Assembly: GCF_000316645.1 (NCBI RefSeq)
Contig: NC_019684.1
Span: forward strand, 4,307,501-4,371,500
Direction of reading: 5' to 3'
Source: Nostoc sp. PCC 7524
GTDB taxonomy: Bacteria > Cyanobacteriota > Cyanobacteriia > Cyanobacteriales > Nostocaceae
Length of the DNA: 64,000 nt
Shown piece after piece: positions 18,158 to 26,567 of the stretch; positions within the stretch are counted from its first letter, which is position 1, and every line of letters starts with the position of its first letter. The position numbers and the translations under genes are program-made. The notes beneath the pieces are model-generated. The model was given only the letters and a program-made list of their open reading frames with translations, did no database searches and was not told the DNA's origin.

Positions 18158-18787
18158 TTAATGTTCAAATAAGTCCTTGAATTGTAATAAGTCCAAAGAC
18201 ACAATTGTTGGTAGAACTTGAAAGCATTCTTGCGCCAGTTGCCAACGTTCTTCTCGTTCTAGCATGGCGGTTAACTTTTGCTGAACGCTGAGTAAATAGC
18301 GCACATCATTGGCGGCGTAACTTAATTGCGCTTCTGATAAGTTAGCGGCGTTACCCCAATCGGAACTTTGAGCAGTTTTATCGAGTTCTATCTTTTCTAA
18401 CTCTTGTACTACATCTTTAAGTCCGTGACGATTGGTATAAGTACGGGCTAACTTACTGGCAATCTTGGTGCAGAACACTGGTTGGACATGAATACCCAGA
18501 TGATAACGCAAGGTGGCAACGTCAAAACGAGCAAAGTGAAATACTTTCAGGACATTTGTTGCCTCTAGCAGTGTTTTTAAATTTGGCGCTTGAGTTTGTC
18601 CTTTGAGGATGCGAATCGCAGTCACTTTACCTTCGGGATTACATAGCTGAACTAAGCATAGGCGATCGCGCTGCGGTAATAACCCCATCGTTTCAGTATC
18701 GACTGCGATCGCTTCGGATGCTAGGTACTGGGTTAAAGCAGCGTCACTCAGGTCGCGATCGCTCACTTGAAAGTCTTGTAATGTCAT
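18158..18787 (-). CDS. rnd: Ribonuclease D-type 3'-5' exonuclease
   Basis: 209 residues. DEDDy exonuclease domain: AIAVDTETMGL supplies the first Asp and Glu, FHFARFDVATL the second Asp, and SYAANDVRYLL the Tyr and last Asp. There is no HRDC domain, as is usual in the short cyanobacterial form. It would trim 3' ends of tRNAs and other structured RNAs. Upstream on the same strand, 70 bases away, is a CAP-domain gene, which is functionally unrelated. Confidence 0.88.
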   Translation of the reverse strand: MTLQDFQVSDRDLSDAALTQYLASEAIAVDTETMGLLPQRDRLCLVQLCNPEGKVTAIRILKGQTQAPNLKTLLEATNVLKVFHFARFDVATLRYHLGIHVQPVFCTKIASKLARTYTNRHGLKDVVQELEKIELDKTAQSSDWGNAANLSEAQLSYAANDVRYLLSVQQKLTAMLEREERWQLAQECFQVLPTIVSLDLLQFKDLFEH

Positions 18788-18856
18788 GAATATTGTAATA
18801 ATAAATGCAGTATCTTCTCAAGAAGCTACCATCAGACACTACATTATTATGCACAT

Positions 18857-19402
18857 CTACCGAGTCCGCAGGAAAATTTGTGTGAGATAAACTTCGCCTT
18901 GCTGATTTGTCGCCACACCAATCCCTGTGAGATTGTAATTGCCTTGGATATTCTTCAAATGCCCAGGACTTTCGATCCAACCAATTACAGCTTGATTTGC
19001 AGGATCACTATACCCCCGATTGAAAGCGAGATTTTCCGCCGCACTCTTGTAGCGAAGGGGAATAGCATAAACTCGCTGCTCAAATCCCTGATGACTAAAC
19101 GGTGCTTTCCCTCTAGCCATATTCTGACTGTGGATTCTGGCTTGTCGAGTAATGTTGGCATTCAAAGTCAACTTTGGCAGTTTCTTTGCTGCTCGATAAC
19201 GATTAATCTGCTCAAACACTGATTTTTCTAAAGCAGTAGTTTGAAAAATCGTCGAGCTAGCAACCTGAGTAGAACCCTGTGATAATTGCTGATCATTAGT
19301 AGTTGTGTTTGTAGAAGTATGGCCTGGTATGGGAGGAGCCATTAATCCTCCAGCAAAGACAAGCGTACTTAAAGCGATGCCAAAAGCAGTTTGTCGGGAC
19401 AT
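18857..19402 (-). CDS. CAP-domain (SCP/PR1) secreted protein, copy 1
   Basis: 181 residues. Signal peptide (MSRQTAFGIALSTLVFAGGL…), a short T/S/Q-rich linker, then a CAP domain of about 120 residues: FEQINRYRAAKKLPKLTL, RIHSQNMARGKAPFSHQGFE, SAAENLAFNRGYSDP, VIGWIESPGHLKNI, LTGIGVATNQQGEVYLTQIF. The conserved His and Glu residues of the CAP cavity (SH, SAAEN, PGHLKN) are present. Bacterial CAP proteins are extracellular or periplasmic and of uncertain function. Its nearest relative is the next gene upstream, so the two arose by tandem duplication. Confidence 0.85.
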   Translation of the reverse strand: MSRQTAFGIALSTLVFAGGLMAPPIPGHTSTNTTTNDQQLSQGSTQVASSTIFQTTALEKSVFEQINRYRAAKKLPKLTLNANITRQARIHSQNMARGKAPFSHQGFEQRVYAIPLRYKSAAENLAFNRGYSDPANQAVIGWIESPGHLKNIQGNYNLTGIGVATNQQGEVYLTQIFLRTR

Positions 19403-19497
19403 GAAAAATTACTTTGTGTACATACTATTAAGACCTATACTCTAACTTCTCCCTCTTAGAATACATAACAGGATACTTTTAGAGATTCATCAATAAA

Positions 19498-19587
19498 GGT
19501 TGGGGAGTGGGGAGTAGGGAGTAGGGAAGCAGGGGAGCAGGGGAGCAGAGGATAACAACTTTTACCCAGTCCCCAGTCCCCAGTCCC
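19498..19587. repeat. STRR array between the two CAP genes
   Basis: GGGGAGT/GGGAGTA heptamers, GGGGAGCAG units, then CCCCAGT heptamers. The array reaches to within a few bases of the stop of the upstream CAP gene at 19590. Confidence 0.8.
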
Positions 19588-19589
19588 TT

Positions 19590-20318
19590 CTATGATTTCA
19601 TGAAAATCTGTGTGAGGTAAACTACACCTTGACCGTTTACTGCTACACCAATTCCGGTGATGTTGGAATTGCCTTTAATGTTCCTTAAATGTCCTGAACT
19701 GTTCAGCCAACTTTGCACAGCGCGTGTAGCAGGATCTCTATCTTGGTTGTAAGCAACATTTTCGCTAGCTGATTTGTGAGCCACACCACTTGCTTTCACT
19801 CGCTCATTAAATCCCTGATGGCTAAATGGAACTTTACCGCTAGCCATATTCTCACTGTGAATCCTGGCTTGCTCATCAATAGCAGAATTCCGTGTTAGTG
19901 CTGGCAAGTTTTGAGAAGCTCTGTATTGGTTAATTTGGTCGAAAACTGACTGTTCTATAGAAGCAGTATTGGAGTTGGATTGTCTACCGGAAGAGCCAGG
20001 ATTTGATTGTCCAAGGGAAGAGTCGGGATTTGATTGTCCACTGGAAGAGCCGGGATTTGATTGTTCACCGGGATAGCCAGGATTTGATGTTCCTCGATTA
20101 TATGGTCTTTGAGGAGAAGATTGTCCTGGACGATTGTATCGTCTGGGACGACGATTATATTGTCCAGGAAAAGATTGTCCCGGAAAATATTGTGCTAGAT
20201 GATTTTCTGTTGTTGAAGACTTTGGCTGAATAGATGGAGATTGTAGAGAAACAGCACTCGCTCCACTGGCGAGAACAAAACTGCCTAAAGCAAGACTGTA
20301 GAGTGTTGTTTTAATCAT
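19590..20318 (-). CDS. CAP-domain secreted protein with repeat linker, copy 2
   Basis: 242 residues. Signal peptide (MIKTTLYSLALGSFVLASGA…), then about 90 residues of low complexity: a Y/R/P/G part (FPGQYNRRPRRYNRPGQSS) followed by near-repeats of SNPGSSSGQ, SNPDSSLGQ and SNPGSSGRQ. The C-terminal CAP domain is close to that of copy 1 (FSHQGFNERVK, SASENVAYNQDRDPATRAV, STGHLRNIK-like SSGHLRNIKG). The linker would be extended and flexible, perhaps reaching through the cell wall. The repeats are also DNA repeats, so length polymorphism is likely. Confidence 0.85.
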   Translation of the reverse strand: MIKTTLYSLALGSFVLASGASAVSLQSPSIQPKSSTTENHLAQYFPGQSFPGQYNRRPRRYNRPGQSSPQRPYNRGTSNPGYPGEQSNPGSSSGQSNPDSSLGQSNPGSSGRQSNSNTASIEQSVFDQINQYRASQNLPALTRNSAIDEQARIHSENMASGKVPFSHQGFNERVKASGVAHKSASENVAYNQDRDPATRAVQSWLNSSGHLRNIKGNSNITGIGVAVNGQGVVYLTQIFMKS

Positions 20319-20466
20319 TTTTCAAGCCATGTAGTTGTTGCAACCATCTAACCAGACTGTAATCAATTGAACAACTTGGCTCTTTGGTCATATATCTTTG
20401 GTTATAGTCTTTTGGCTATGAATATTCTCTGCTCACGTTTAAATTCATAGATTTTCATAAATGAAT

Positions 20467-20489
20467 AGGCGATCCCTTTAGGATCGCCT
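20467..20489. terminator. 9-bp hairpin downstream of trpB
   Basis: AGGCGATCC (20467-20475) pairs with GGATCGCCT (20481-20489) around CTTTA. It lies in the gap between trpB and the CAP gene; no long T tract follows on the minus strand, so termination is only likely. Confidence 0.55.
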
Positions 20490-20580
20490 TCTATCATTGG
20501 TGTGATTTTTATTGATATTACCTTGCCAAAGGCTCACCAGTAATGGCTTTGCCAATGACAACTTGTATCAGGAGATAGAT

Positions 20581-21822
20581 TTATTCGTGGGTTAAAAATT
20601 TAGCCACAGTTTGTACATCTTTGTCGCCACGTCCAGAGCAGTTAATGATAATCTTGGGACTACCGCTCAGTTGAGGACAGAGGGTTTCCAAGTAAGCGAT
20701 CGCATGAGATGTTTCTAAAGCTGGGATAATCCCTTCCAACTTAGATAATCGCTGGAATGCTGCCAAAGCTTCTGCATCTGTGACACTGTAATATTCAGCA
20801 CGACCCATATCTTTTAAATAACTATGTTCCGGGCCGACACCAGGATAATCTAACCCCGCACTAATTGAGTGCGCCTCAATCACCTGTCCATCTTCATCTT
20901 GCAACAGATAACTCATTGCTCCGTGTAGTACACCAACTTGTCCTTTTGTCAAGGTAGCAGCGTGTTTTTCTGTATTAACACCTTCTCCGGCTGCTTCCAC
21001 CCCAATCAATCTGACAGATGACTCATGGACAAACTCGTGGAATAATCCCATCGCATTAGAACCACCACCCACACAAGCCATGAGAATATCGGGTAAACCG
21101 CCCCACTTTTCTAAAGCTTGAGCGCGAGTTTCTTGACCGATGATTGCATGGAAATCACGTACCATCATCGGGTATGGATGGGGGCCAGCTACCGAACCCA
21201 GAATATAGTGAGTTGTTTCGACATTTGTCACCCAGTCCCGGATAGCCTCAGATGTGGCATCTTTAAGCGTACCTGTACCTGCTGCTACTGGACGAACTTC
21301 CGCACCCATTAGCCGCATTCTAAATACATTCAACGCTTGACGTTCCATATCGTGAACGCCCATATAGATCACACATTCTAACCCAAAGCGAGCGCACACT
21401 GTGGCTGTAGCTACACCATGTTGTCCAGCACCAGTTTCAGCAATGATACGCTGTTTACCCATGCGCTTCGCCAATAACACCTGACCAAGAGCGTTATTAA
21501 TTTTGTGAGCGCCTGTGTGATTTAAGTCTTCTCGCTTTAAGTAAATTTGCGCCCCTGTACCATCTGGCCTAGCATAATGAGCAGTCAAGCGTTCAGCAAA
21601 ATATAACGGTGTGGCGCGTCCTACGTAGTCCTTAAGTAATTGTTGGAGTTCTGCTTGAAAATTGGGGTCATGGCGATATTGCTGATAAGCTGCTTCTAAT
21701 TCTGCTAAAGCAGGCATTAAGGTTTCCGGGACGTACTTACCGCCAAAGCGTCCAAAGCGTCCTTGTGTATCGGGAACAGTCGTAGTAGAGGGAGAACTTG
21801 GAGAAAGGGGAGTGGTAGTCAC
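20581..21822 (-). CDS. trpB: Tryptophan synthase beta chain
   Basis: 413 residues. It condenses indole with serine using pyridoxal phosphate. The N-terminal extension with S/T/P is followed by [20 protein letters not shown]. The PLP lysine is in [14 protein letters not shown], the phosphate cup in [12 protein letters not shown], and the C-terminus has [10 protein letters not shown]. It is a classic TrpB1-type enzyme. trpA is not adjacent. A SUI1 gene stands divergent to it, with about 210 bases between. Confidence 0.97.
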   Translation of the reverse strand: MTTTPLSPSSPSTTTVPDTQGRFGRFGGKYVPETLMPALAELEAAYQQYRHDPNFQAELQQLLKDYVGRATPLYFAERLTAHYARPDGTGAQIYLKREDLNHTGAHKINNALGQVLLAKRMGKQRIIAETGAGQHGVATATVCARFGLECVIYMGVHDMERQALNVFRMRLMGAEVRPVAAGTGTLKDATSEAIRDWVTNVETTHYILGSVAGPHPYPMMVRDFHAIIGQETRAQALEKWGGLPDILMACVGGGSNAMGLFHEFVHESSVRLIGVEAAGEGVNTEKHAATLTKGQVGVLHGAMSYLLQDEDGQVIEAHSISAGLDYPGVGPEHSYLKDMGRAEYYSVTDAEALAAFQRLSKLEGIIPALETSHAIAYLETLCPQLSGSPKIIINCSGRGDKDVQTVAKFLTHE

Positions 21823-22034
21823 GGAAATAAATTTTATGATGGGATAGCTTAATTATTATATTGAAAGTCTGAATCAGAGAGAATATAGGTTTTGATATTA
21901 GCGATCGCCATACCCCTAGGGAACCGCAGGAAAGGCGGGGCATCGTCGCACTCTGGGATATGTGATGTTAGTCTAGAATTTGATTCTTAAACCCATGTGC
22001 TATTGCCGCTAAAGTATTTCTCCATCAAAATTTT

Positions 22035-22382
22035 ATGTCTTCTTCCAATTCCAATTCATCTGACAAGCGTTTCGCTTACCGCGAGTTTGGTAACGACAAC
22101 TCCGCCGCCACAGAAAGAGCAACTCCAGAATTACCTCCAAAACAACAAAATCTGAGAGTCCAAGCTACCCGTACTGGGCGCAAAGGTAAAACTGTGACGG
22201 TAATTACTGGTTTTCAAGCCAAGCCAGAAACCTTGGCAGATTTAGTGAAGAAGTTGAAAACTCAGTGTGGTACAGGTGGTACAGTCAAAGATAATGAGAT
22301 TGAAATTCAAGGCGATCACAAACAAAAAATTTTGGAAATCTTAACTCAGTTGGGTTACAAAGCTAAAATTAGTGGTGGCTAG
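22035..22382 (+). CDS. SUI1/eIF1-like translation factor (YciH family)
   Basis: 115 residues. The C-terminal 70 residues are a SUI1 domain: TRTGRKGKTVTVITGFQAKP, LADLVKKLKTQCGTGGTVKD and EIQGDHKQKILEILTQLGYK. The bacterial members of this family (YciH) resemble eukaryotic eIF1 and influence initiation fidelity. The N-terminal 45 residues are S/N-rich and probably disordered. Confidence 0.88.
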   Translation: MSSSNSNSSDKRFAYREFGNDNSAATERATPELPPKQQNLRVQATRTGRKGKTVTVITGFQAKPETLADLVKKLKTQCGTGGTVKDNEIEIQGDHKQKILEILTQLGYKAKISGG

Positions 22383-22502
22383 TGCCACTTCTCGGAATTC
22401 AAAAAGTTGAAAAAAGTAATTCAGGAATCAGCTTCATTTTTAGAGTAGTAATATATCTGAGCAGTAGTAATCTAGTTAGTGTATCCTCACCAGGAGGTTG
22501 AC

Positions 22503-22661
22503 ATGGATTTAGTGCGGATTTTATGTGCGATTTTCTTTCCACCTTTGGGAGTCTTTTTGCAAGTAGGAATAGGCAAAGATTTTTGGATTAATATCCTGTT
22601 GACATTCTTGGGTTATATCCCTGGAATTGTTCATGCTGTGTGGGTAATTGCGAGAAAATAA
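22503..22661 (+). CDS. Pmp3/YqaE-type small membrane proteolipid
   Basis: 52 residues: MDLVRILCAIFFPPLGVFLQ then VGIGKDFWINILLTFLGYIP and GIVHAVWVIARK. Two transmembrane helices with the family hallmark FFPPLGVFLQVG. Pmp3/YqaE proteins are stress-induced membrane proteolipids that affect membrane potential. AGGAGG lies six bases before the ATG at 22503, which rules out the longer frame from 22479. Confidence 0.9.
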   Translation: MDLVRILCAIFFPPLGVFLQVGIGKDFWINILLTFLGYIPGIVHAVWVIARK

Positions 22662-22701
22662 TTATTCACATCTGGGTCAATTTTGAGTTTCCCTATTTAC
22701 T

Positions 22702-22837
22702 GATACTGTTGGCAATAAAATAATACTTCAAAGCTCGATTTTTTGTAATTTGGCTTGATGACAGTAAACCCAAGAGTCTCAACCAAGCAGGGTTTATGAG
22801 AGATTTCAACATTAAGCACTCATGCGCCAACAGTATC
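22702..22837. mobile_element. Possible MITE with 12-bp terminal inverted repeats
   Basis: GATACTGTTGGC at 22702-22713 and its exact inverse GCCAACAGTATC at 22826-22837 enclose 112 bases without coding potential. The size and ends fit a non-autonomous element, but I see no clear target-site duplication and no second copy in the window. Confidence 0.4.
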
Positions 22838-22927
22838 CTTAATTACTGTATGAATCCTGTTCTATTTTTGCGAAGCTAGTTAAATCTCATCTCCCTTCTT
22901 CCCAGTCTCCAGTCCCCAGCCCCCTAC

Positions 22928-23539
22928 CTACTTGGTAGCAATACCTTTGTAAAAATATCCACCTATTTTTGGGGTTTTTGGTGCGTAAAATTGCTCAACA
23001 GTTAAACTCTCAAACTTGGTTGCAACTAGCTGTTTGATGTCGCGGTTGATATTACAACCATCACCAATAACTTTATTGATAGGGTTGAGGCGATTCTGCC
23101 AAACTTGAATATTTGGCTCATCACTCAATCCATGTTCCAGAAAAAAGAACTTACCACCAGGTTTCAAAACCCGATGAATTTCTTGGAGTGCCTGGGAGAC
23201 ATTAGTAATACTGCACAAACAGAAGGTACTGACTACACTATCGAAGGTGTGATCAGGCATTGGTAAATTCTCACCATTGAGAACTCGATTATCGACTTGA
23301 ATATTCGAGGATGCAATCCGTTTTTGAGCTAGTGCATTCATCCCTGGATTGGCATCAACTGTAGTCAGTTTTTGTAGATGCTTTGGATAGTAAGAAAGGT
23401 TGATTCCAGAACCAAAGCCAATTTCTAGAACTTCTCCGGTAACATCGGCTAAAATTTCCCGACGATATTGAGAAAATAGGGGTCGAGACATTGCAACATC
23501 GATTAGTCGTGGAGCAATAAGCTGTGAATAGAAACCCAT
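22928..23539 (-). CDS. Class I SAM-dependent methyltransferase
   Basis: 203 residues. Motif I is VLEIGFGSGINLSYYP, followed by TTVDANPGMNALAQKR (SAM ribose acidic loop), DHTFDSVVSTFCLCSI and LQEIHRVLKPGGKFFFLEHG, a UbiE-like type 11 methyltransferase. The start MGFYSQLIAPRLIDVAMSRP is typical of a group sometimes described as phosphatidylethanolamine or METTL7-like methyltransferases; the substrate cannot be told from sequence. Its right-hand flank is a long spacer with heptamer repeats. Confidence 0.85.
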   Translation of the reverse strand: MGFYSQLIAPRLIDVAMSRPLFSQYRREILADVTGEVLEIGFGSGINLSYYPKHLQKLTTVDANPGMNALAQKRIASSNIQVDNRVLNGENLPMPDHTFDSVVSTFCLCSITNVSQALQEIHRVLKPGGKFFFLEHGLSDEPNIQVWQNRLNPINKVIGDGCNINRDIKQLVATKFESLTVEQFYAPKTPKIGGYFYKGIATK

Positions 23540-24098
23540 ATACTATACCTCTAAACGGAGCGATCGCCATTAACTACGATGTTACTTTGACCCAAATCCA
23601 TAACACTGCACTTCCTCCAATGGTATTACCCAGATGGGTGAAATAGGAGTTTAGGCGTGTTCCCACTCCCCACTCCCCAAAAGCTGCTGTAAATACAATT
23701 ACCATTTCAAGTAGAGAAAAAGCCTAGAACAATAGTCTTTTACACACCTGTTGCTTTAAGTATCATTCATACTTACTGGAATTTCATAAAGGTTTCATAT
23801 AACAAGTTTTACCAACAGCAGAGTTGACATCTGTTGCTTGATGTTGATAATACCTGACAGGCTAAGATGGCAACTCAGACTATACCTGATTTTCATATTC
23901 ATTGAGTCTTTCTAAAGTTTTTAATTTAGTCTGGATGAAGATATAGGTAAATTTCAGCCTAATCAGTTGATTATTAATACCTTTACAATATCATCTATCC
24001 ATAAGAATAACTGGATAAAAAATAAGTGAATTCATCCAAGAATCAGTCAGAAAATTCTGTTATTCTGGCGTAGTTTAACTAAATAACCACATTTATTC
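23540..24098. other. Intergenic stretch, 559 bases
   Basis: Contains a short CCCACTC/CCCCACTCCCC heptamer tract at about 23658-23681, otherwise AT-rich DNA without frames or strong hairpins. Promoters of the methyltransferase (leftwards) and of the next gene (rightwards) must lie here. Confidence 0.5.
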
Positions 24099-24584
24099 AT
24101 GAAAAGCTTATCGCCAGTTGATCCTGTTTTTAGAAAACGTTTTACTCAAATGACTCCGGAAATAAAATATAGTTTTACGGAAGAGCAGTTAGTAGCGATA
24201 GAAAGGGTTTTTAGCTCTAATCCTTGGACTCGCAATCATCCGTTAGATATGCGAATAGCCATTCCCATTCCAGGGATGAAATTTTATATGGTGTTATTAG
24301 CAGGTTCAGAAAGTAGAGCAAAAGAGCGTTTACGAGCTGCAAAAAGCTTATACCCTATTTGGACTCCTAGCAACATCATATTTTTAATAGTCTTTGCCAT
24401 CACCCTATCACTCTGTAGCTTCTCTACGTTCTTATTTATAGCAAATTTGTTTCCTTCTCACCCCAATTTTTCCTCGTCCCCAACATCTATTCCCTGGATT
24501 TTTGAGCAATCTGAATGTGAATACACAGGGAGAACCTGGAGTGAAGGTAAATGTTGGGACAAAGAACATAATTCCATGTTCTGA
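24099..24584 (+). CDS. Cyanobacterial membrane protein, paralogue 1
   Basis: 161 residues. A soluble N-terminal domain (DPVFRKRFTQMTPEIKYSFT, then LVAIERVF, RNHPLDMRIAIPIPGMKFYM and VLLAGSESRAKERL), one transmembrane helix (NIIFLIVFAITLSLCSFSTF), and a C-terminal tail with the pattern CEYTGRTWSEGKCWDKEHN, which has two cysteines. The same tail occurs in other cyanobacterial proteins as I remember them. I do not know a function. The next gene is a divergent paralogue. Confidence 0.7.
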   Translation: MKSLSPVDPVFRKRFTQMTPEIKYSFTEEQLVAIERVFSSNPWTRNHPLDMRIAIPIPGMKFYMVLLAGSESRAKERLRAAKSLYPIWTPSNIIFLIVFAITLSLCSFSTFLFIANLFPSHPNFSSSPTSIPWIFEQSECEYTGRTWSEGKCWDKEHNSMF

Positions 24585-24766
24585 AGTGTACTGATAGCAA
24601 TCCCTAGCCTCTGAAAATAGCCATATTAAAGTGACTTATAAAAGCCTAATTTATAGCAACAAAATTTTTGCTCTTCTCTATATATCTCCGTATATCTGTG
24701 GTTAAATTCATTATTTTTTACCACAAAAAACAGCGATTACCTCACTACAACTAAAAACGCCACAAT

Positions 24767-25168
24767 ATGCCACCAAAAGATTTTGCTCAAACTGATCCTT
24801 TCGTCAAAAAATTCTTGGCACAGATGCCTCCACGCACAGCAGCAACTTTTAATGAATCCCAATTATTGGAACTCAAAAGAGTATTTCATGATCGGATAGA
24901 TAGACGGCATACTGTAGATATGAGGATTTCGTTCCCATTGCTACAACGACGTTTTTATCTAGTTTTTTTACTGGGTAAAGACAAGCGATTATCTCAGCGT
25001 GTGGTCAATCCAGGTGTGAAATCTACAAATAGAATATTACTTGCAATATTGGGTTTGGTACTCATCACTTCTGTACTGGGTGCGCTACAAAAAGTTAATA
25101 GTCTGTGGGAAATCAATACCTTACCCAATAAAGGCAATAAGGAATTGGGAATTGGGAATTGGGAGTAG
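24767..25168 (+). CDS. Cyanobacterial membrane protein, paralogue 2, repeat-capped
   Basis: 133 residues. Aligns with the previous gene over the soluble domain (DPFVKKFLAQMPPRTAATFN, LLELKRVF, RRHTVDMRISFPLLQRRFYL) and the membrane helix (ILLAILGLVLITSVLGAL), but the cysteine tail is missing. The last codons, NKGNKELGIGNWE, are encoded by AATTGGG heptamer repeats that also supply the stop, so the original end seems to have been replaced by an STRR array. It may still be functional. Confidence 0.6.
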   Translation: MPPKDFAQTDPFVKKFLAQMPPRTAATFNESQLLELKRVFHDRIDRRHTVDMRISFPLLQRRFYLVFLLGKDKRLSQRVVNPGVKSTNRILLAILGLVLITSVLGALQKVNSLWEINTLPNKGNKELGIGNWE

Positions 25169-25176
25169 GGAGTAGG
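25134..25176. repeat. AATTGGG/AGTAGGG heptamers over a gene end
   Basis: Tandem AATTGGG, GAGTAGG and GAGTAGG units covering the last codons and the stop of the gene that ends at 25168. Confidence 0.8.
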
Positions 25177-25261
25177 GAGGTAGTGCGTTGCGTAAACCAT
25201 GTACTTGTAGTCCATCCCCAGCAAGGCGATAATTGACGCTGTTGGTTTTCATCAGGGCAAC

Positions 25262-26446
25262 ATGGGACACAACTTTTCAGCACTGGCAGCACTTTATAAA
25301 AATACCCTTCTCAACAACGTACTCCCATTTTGGGAAACACATTCCCTTGACTGGGAACAAGGCGGCTACTTCACCTGCTTGAATCGGGAAGGCCAGGTTT
25401 ATGACACCGACAAATTTATCTGGTTGCAGAACCGCCAAGTCTGGACTTTTTCCATGCTGTGCAACCAATTAGAAAACCGCGAAAATTGGTTAAAAATCGC
25501 CAGTAATGGGGCTAAATTTCTTGCCAAACACGGCAGAGATGCTGAAGGTAACTGGTACTTTGCCCTCACCTGTACAGGACAACCATTAGTCCAACCCTAC
25601 AATATATTTTCTGATTGCTTTGCCGCCATGGCATTTAGCCAGTATGCTTTAGCCTCTGGTGAAGAATGGGCCAAGGACGTAGCAATGCAAGCATATAACA
25701 ACGTTCTGCGCCGCAAAGACAATCCTAAAGGCAAGTATACAAAAACATATCCCGGTACACGTCCCATGAAAGCCTTAGCCGTACCGATGATTTTAGCCAA
25801 CCTCACCCTAGAAATGGCCTGGCTACTACCTGAAGAAACCTTAGAAAGCGTCTTAGCTGCCACTGTTGAGGAAGTTATGACCGATTTTCTCGATCAGGAA
25901 CGGGGATTAATGTATGAAAATGTTACCCCTGATGGTTCTCACATTGATTGTTTTGATGGCCGGTTAATTAACCCTGGCCACGGTATCGAAGCCATGTGGT
26001 TCATCATGGATATCGCTAACCGCAAAAACGACAGCAAAACCATTAACCAAGCTGTTGATGTGGTGTTAAATATCCTCAATGTTGCTTGGGATGATGAATA
26101 TGGCGGCTTGTACTACTTTATGGATGCAGACGGCCATCCCCCGCAGCAATTGGAATGGGATCAAAAACTGTGGTGGGTGCATTTAGAGACTTTAGTAGCC
26201 TTAGCAATGGGTTATCGCCTCACAGGTAGGGGCGAATGTTGGGAATGGTATCAAAAAATGCACGATTATTCCTGGACACACTTTGCTGATTCTGAATACG
26301 GTGAGTGGTTTGGCTATCTGAATCGTCGCGGAGAAGTATTATTAAATCTCAAAGGCGGTAAATGGAAAGGATGTTTTCATGTTCCCCGTGCCATGTACCT
26401 GTGTTGGCAACAGTTTGAGATGTTGAGAGTGTTGAATGACTATTGA
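25262..26446 (+). CDS. N-acylglucosamine 2-epimerase (AGE family)
   Basis: 394 residues. Interconverts N-acetylglucosamine and N-acetylmannosamine; a close-length Anabaena enzyme of this family has been studied. The (alpha/alpha)6 barrel is evident from [20 protein letters not shown] at the start and repeated helical segments. The catalytic histidines of the family are in [14 protein letters not shown] and [14 protein letters not shown], and the region [14 protein letters not shown] closes the protein. ATP is an allosteric activator in known members. The gene ends in front of an inverted repeat and converges on the sucrose-phosphate synthase gene. Confidence 0.92.
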   Translation: MGHNFSALAALYKNTLLNNVLPFWETHSLDWEQGGYFTCLNREGQVYDTDKFIWLQNRQVWTFSMLCNQLENRENWLKIASNGAKFLAKHGRDAEGNWYFALTCTGQPLVQPYNIFSDCFAAMAFSQYALASGEEWAKDVAMQAYNNVLRRKDNPKGKYTKTYPGTRPMKALAVPMILANLTLEMAWLLPEETLESVLAATVEEVMTDFLDQERGLMYENVTPDGSHIDCFDGRLINPGHGIEAMWFIMDIANRKNDSKTINQAVDVVLNILNVAWDDEYGGLYYFMDADGHPPQQLEWDQKLWWVHLETLVALAMGYRLTGRGECWEWYQKMHDYSWTHFADSEYGEWFGYLNRRGEVLLNLKGGKWKGCFHVPRAMYLCWQQFEMLRVLNDY

Positions 26447-26453
26447 CCCTCAG

Positions 26454-26511
26454 AATTTTAGATTTTGGATTTTAGATTTTGGATTGAATCTAAAATCTAA
26501 AATCCAAAATT
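26454..26511. terminator. Large AT-rich inverted repeat between convergent genes
   Basis: AATTTTAGATTTTGGATTTT on the left pairs over nearly its whole length with AAAATCCAAAATT on the right around TTGAATC. The units TTTAGATTTTGGA are themselves tandemly repeated, a frequent element in Nostoc intergenic DNA. It probably terminates both convergent genes. Confidence 0.6.
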
Positions 26512-26536
26512 GATTGACCCTTCCTCTACGCTGTTG

Positions 26537-26561
26537 GAGGAAGGGGCATTTCACGAAATTT
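26537..26561. repeat. Dispersed repeat copy B
   Basis: Matches 6178-6202 with three mismatches in 25 bases (GGAGGAAGGGG then CACGAAATT). Confidence 0.5.
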
Positions 26562-26567
26562 TTTTAA

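Noticed and set aside
20003..20233. Plus-strand frame in the CAP linker (repeats of KSRDLIV)
   Set aside because: It is the antisense of the SNPGSS linker repeats and has no independent support.
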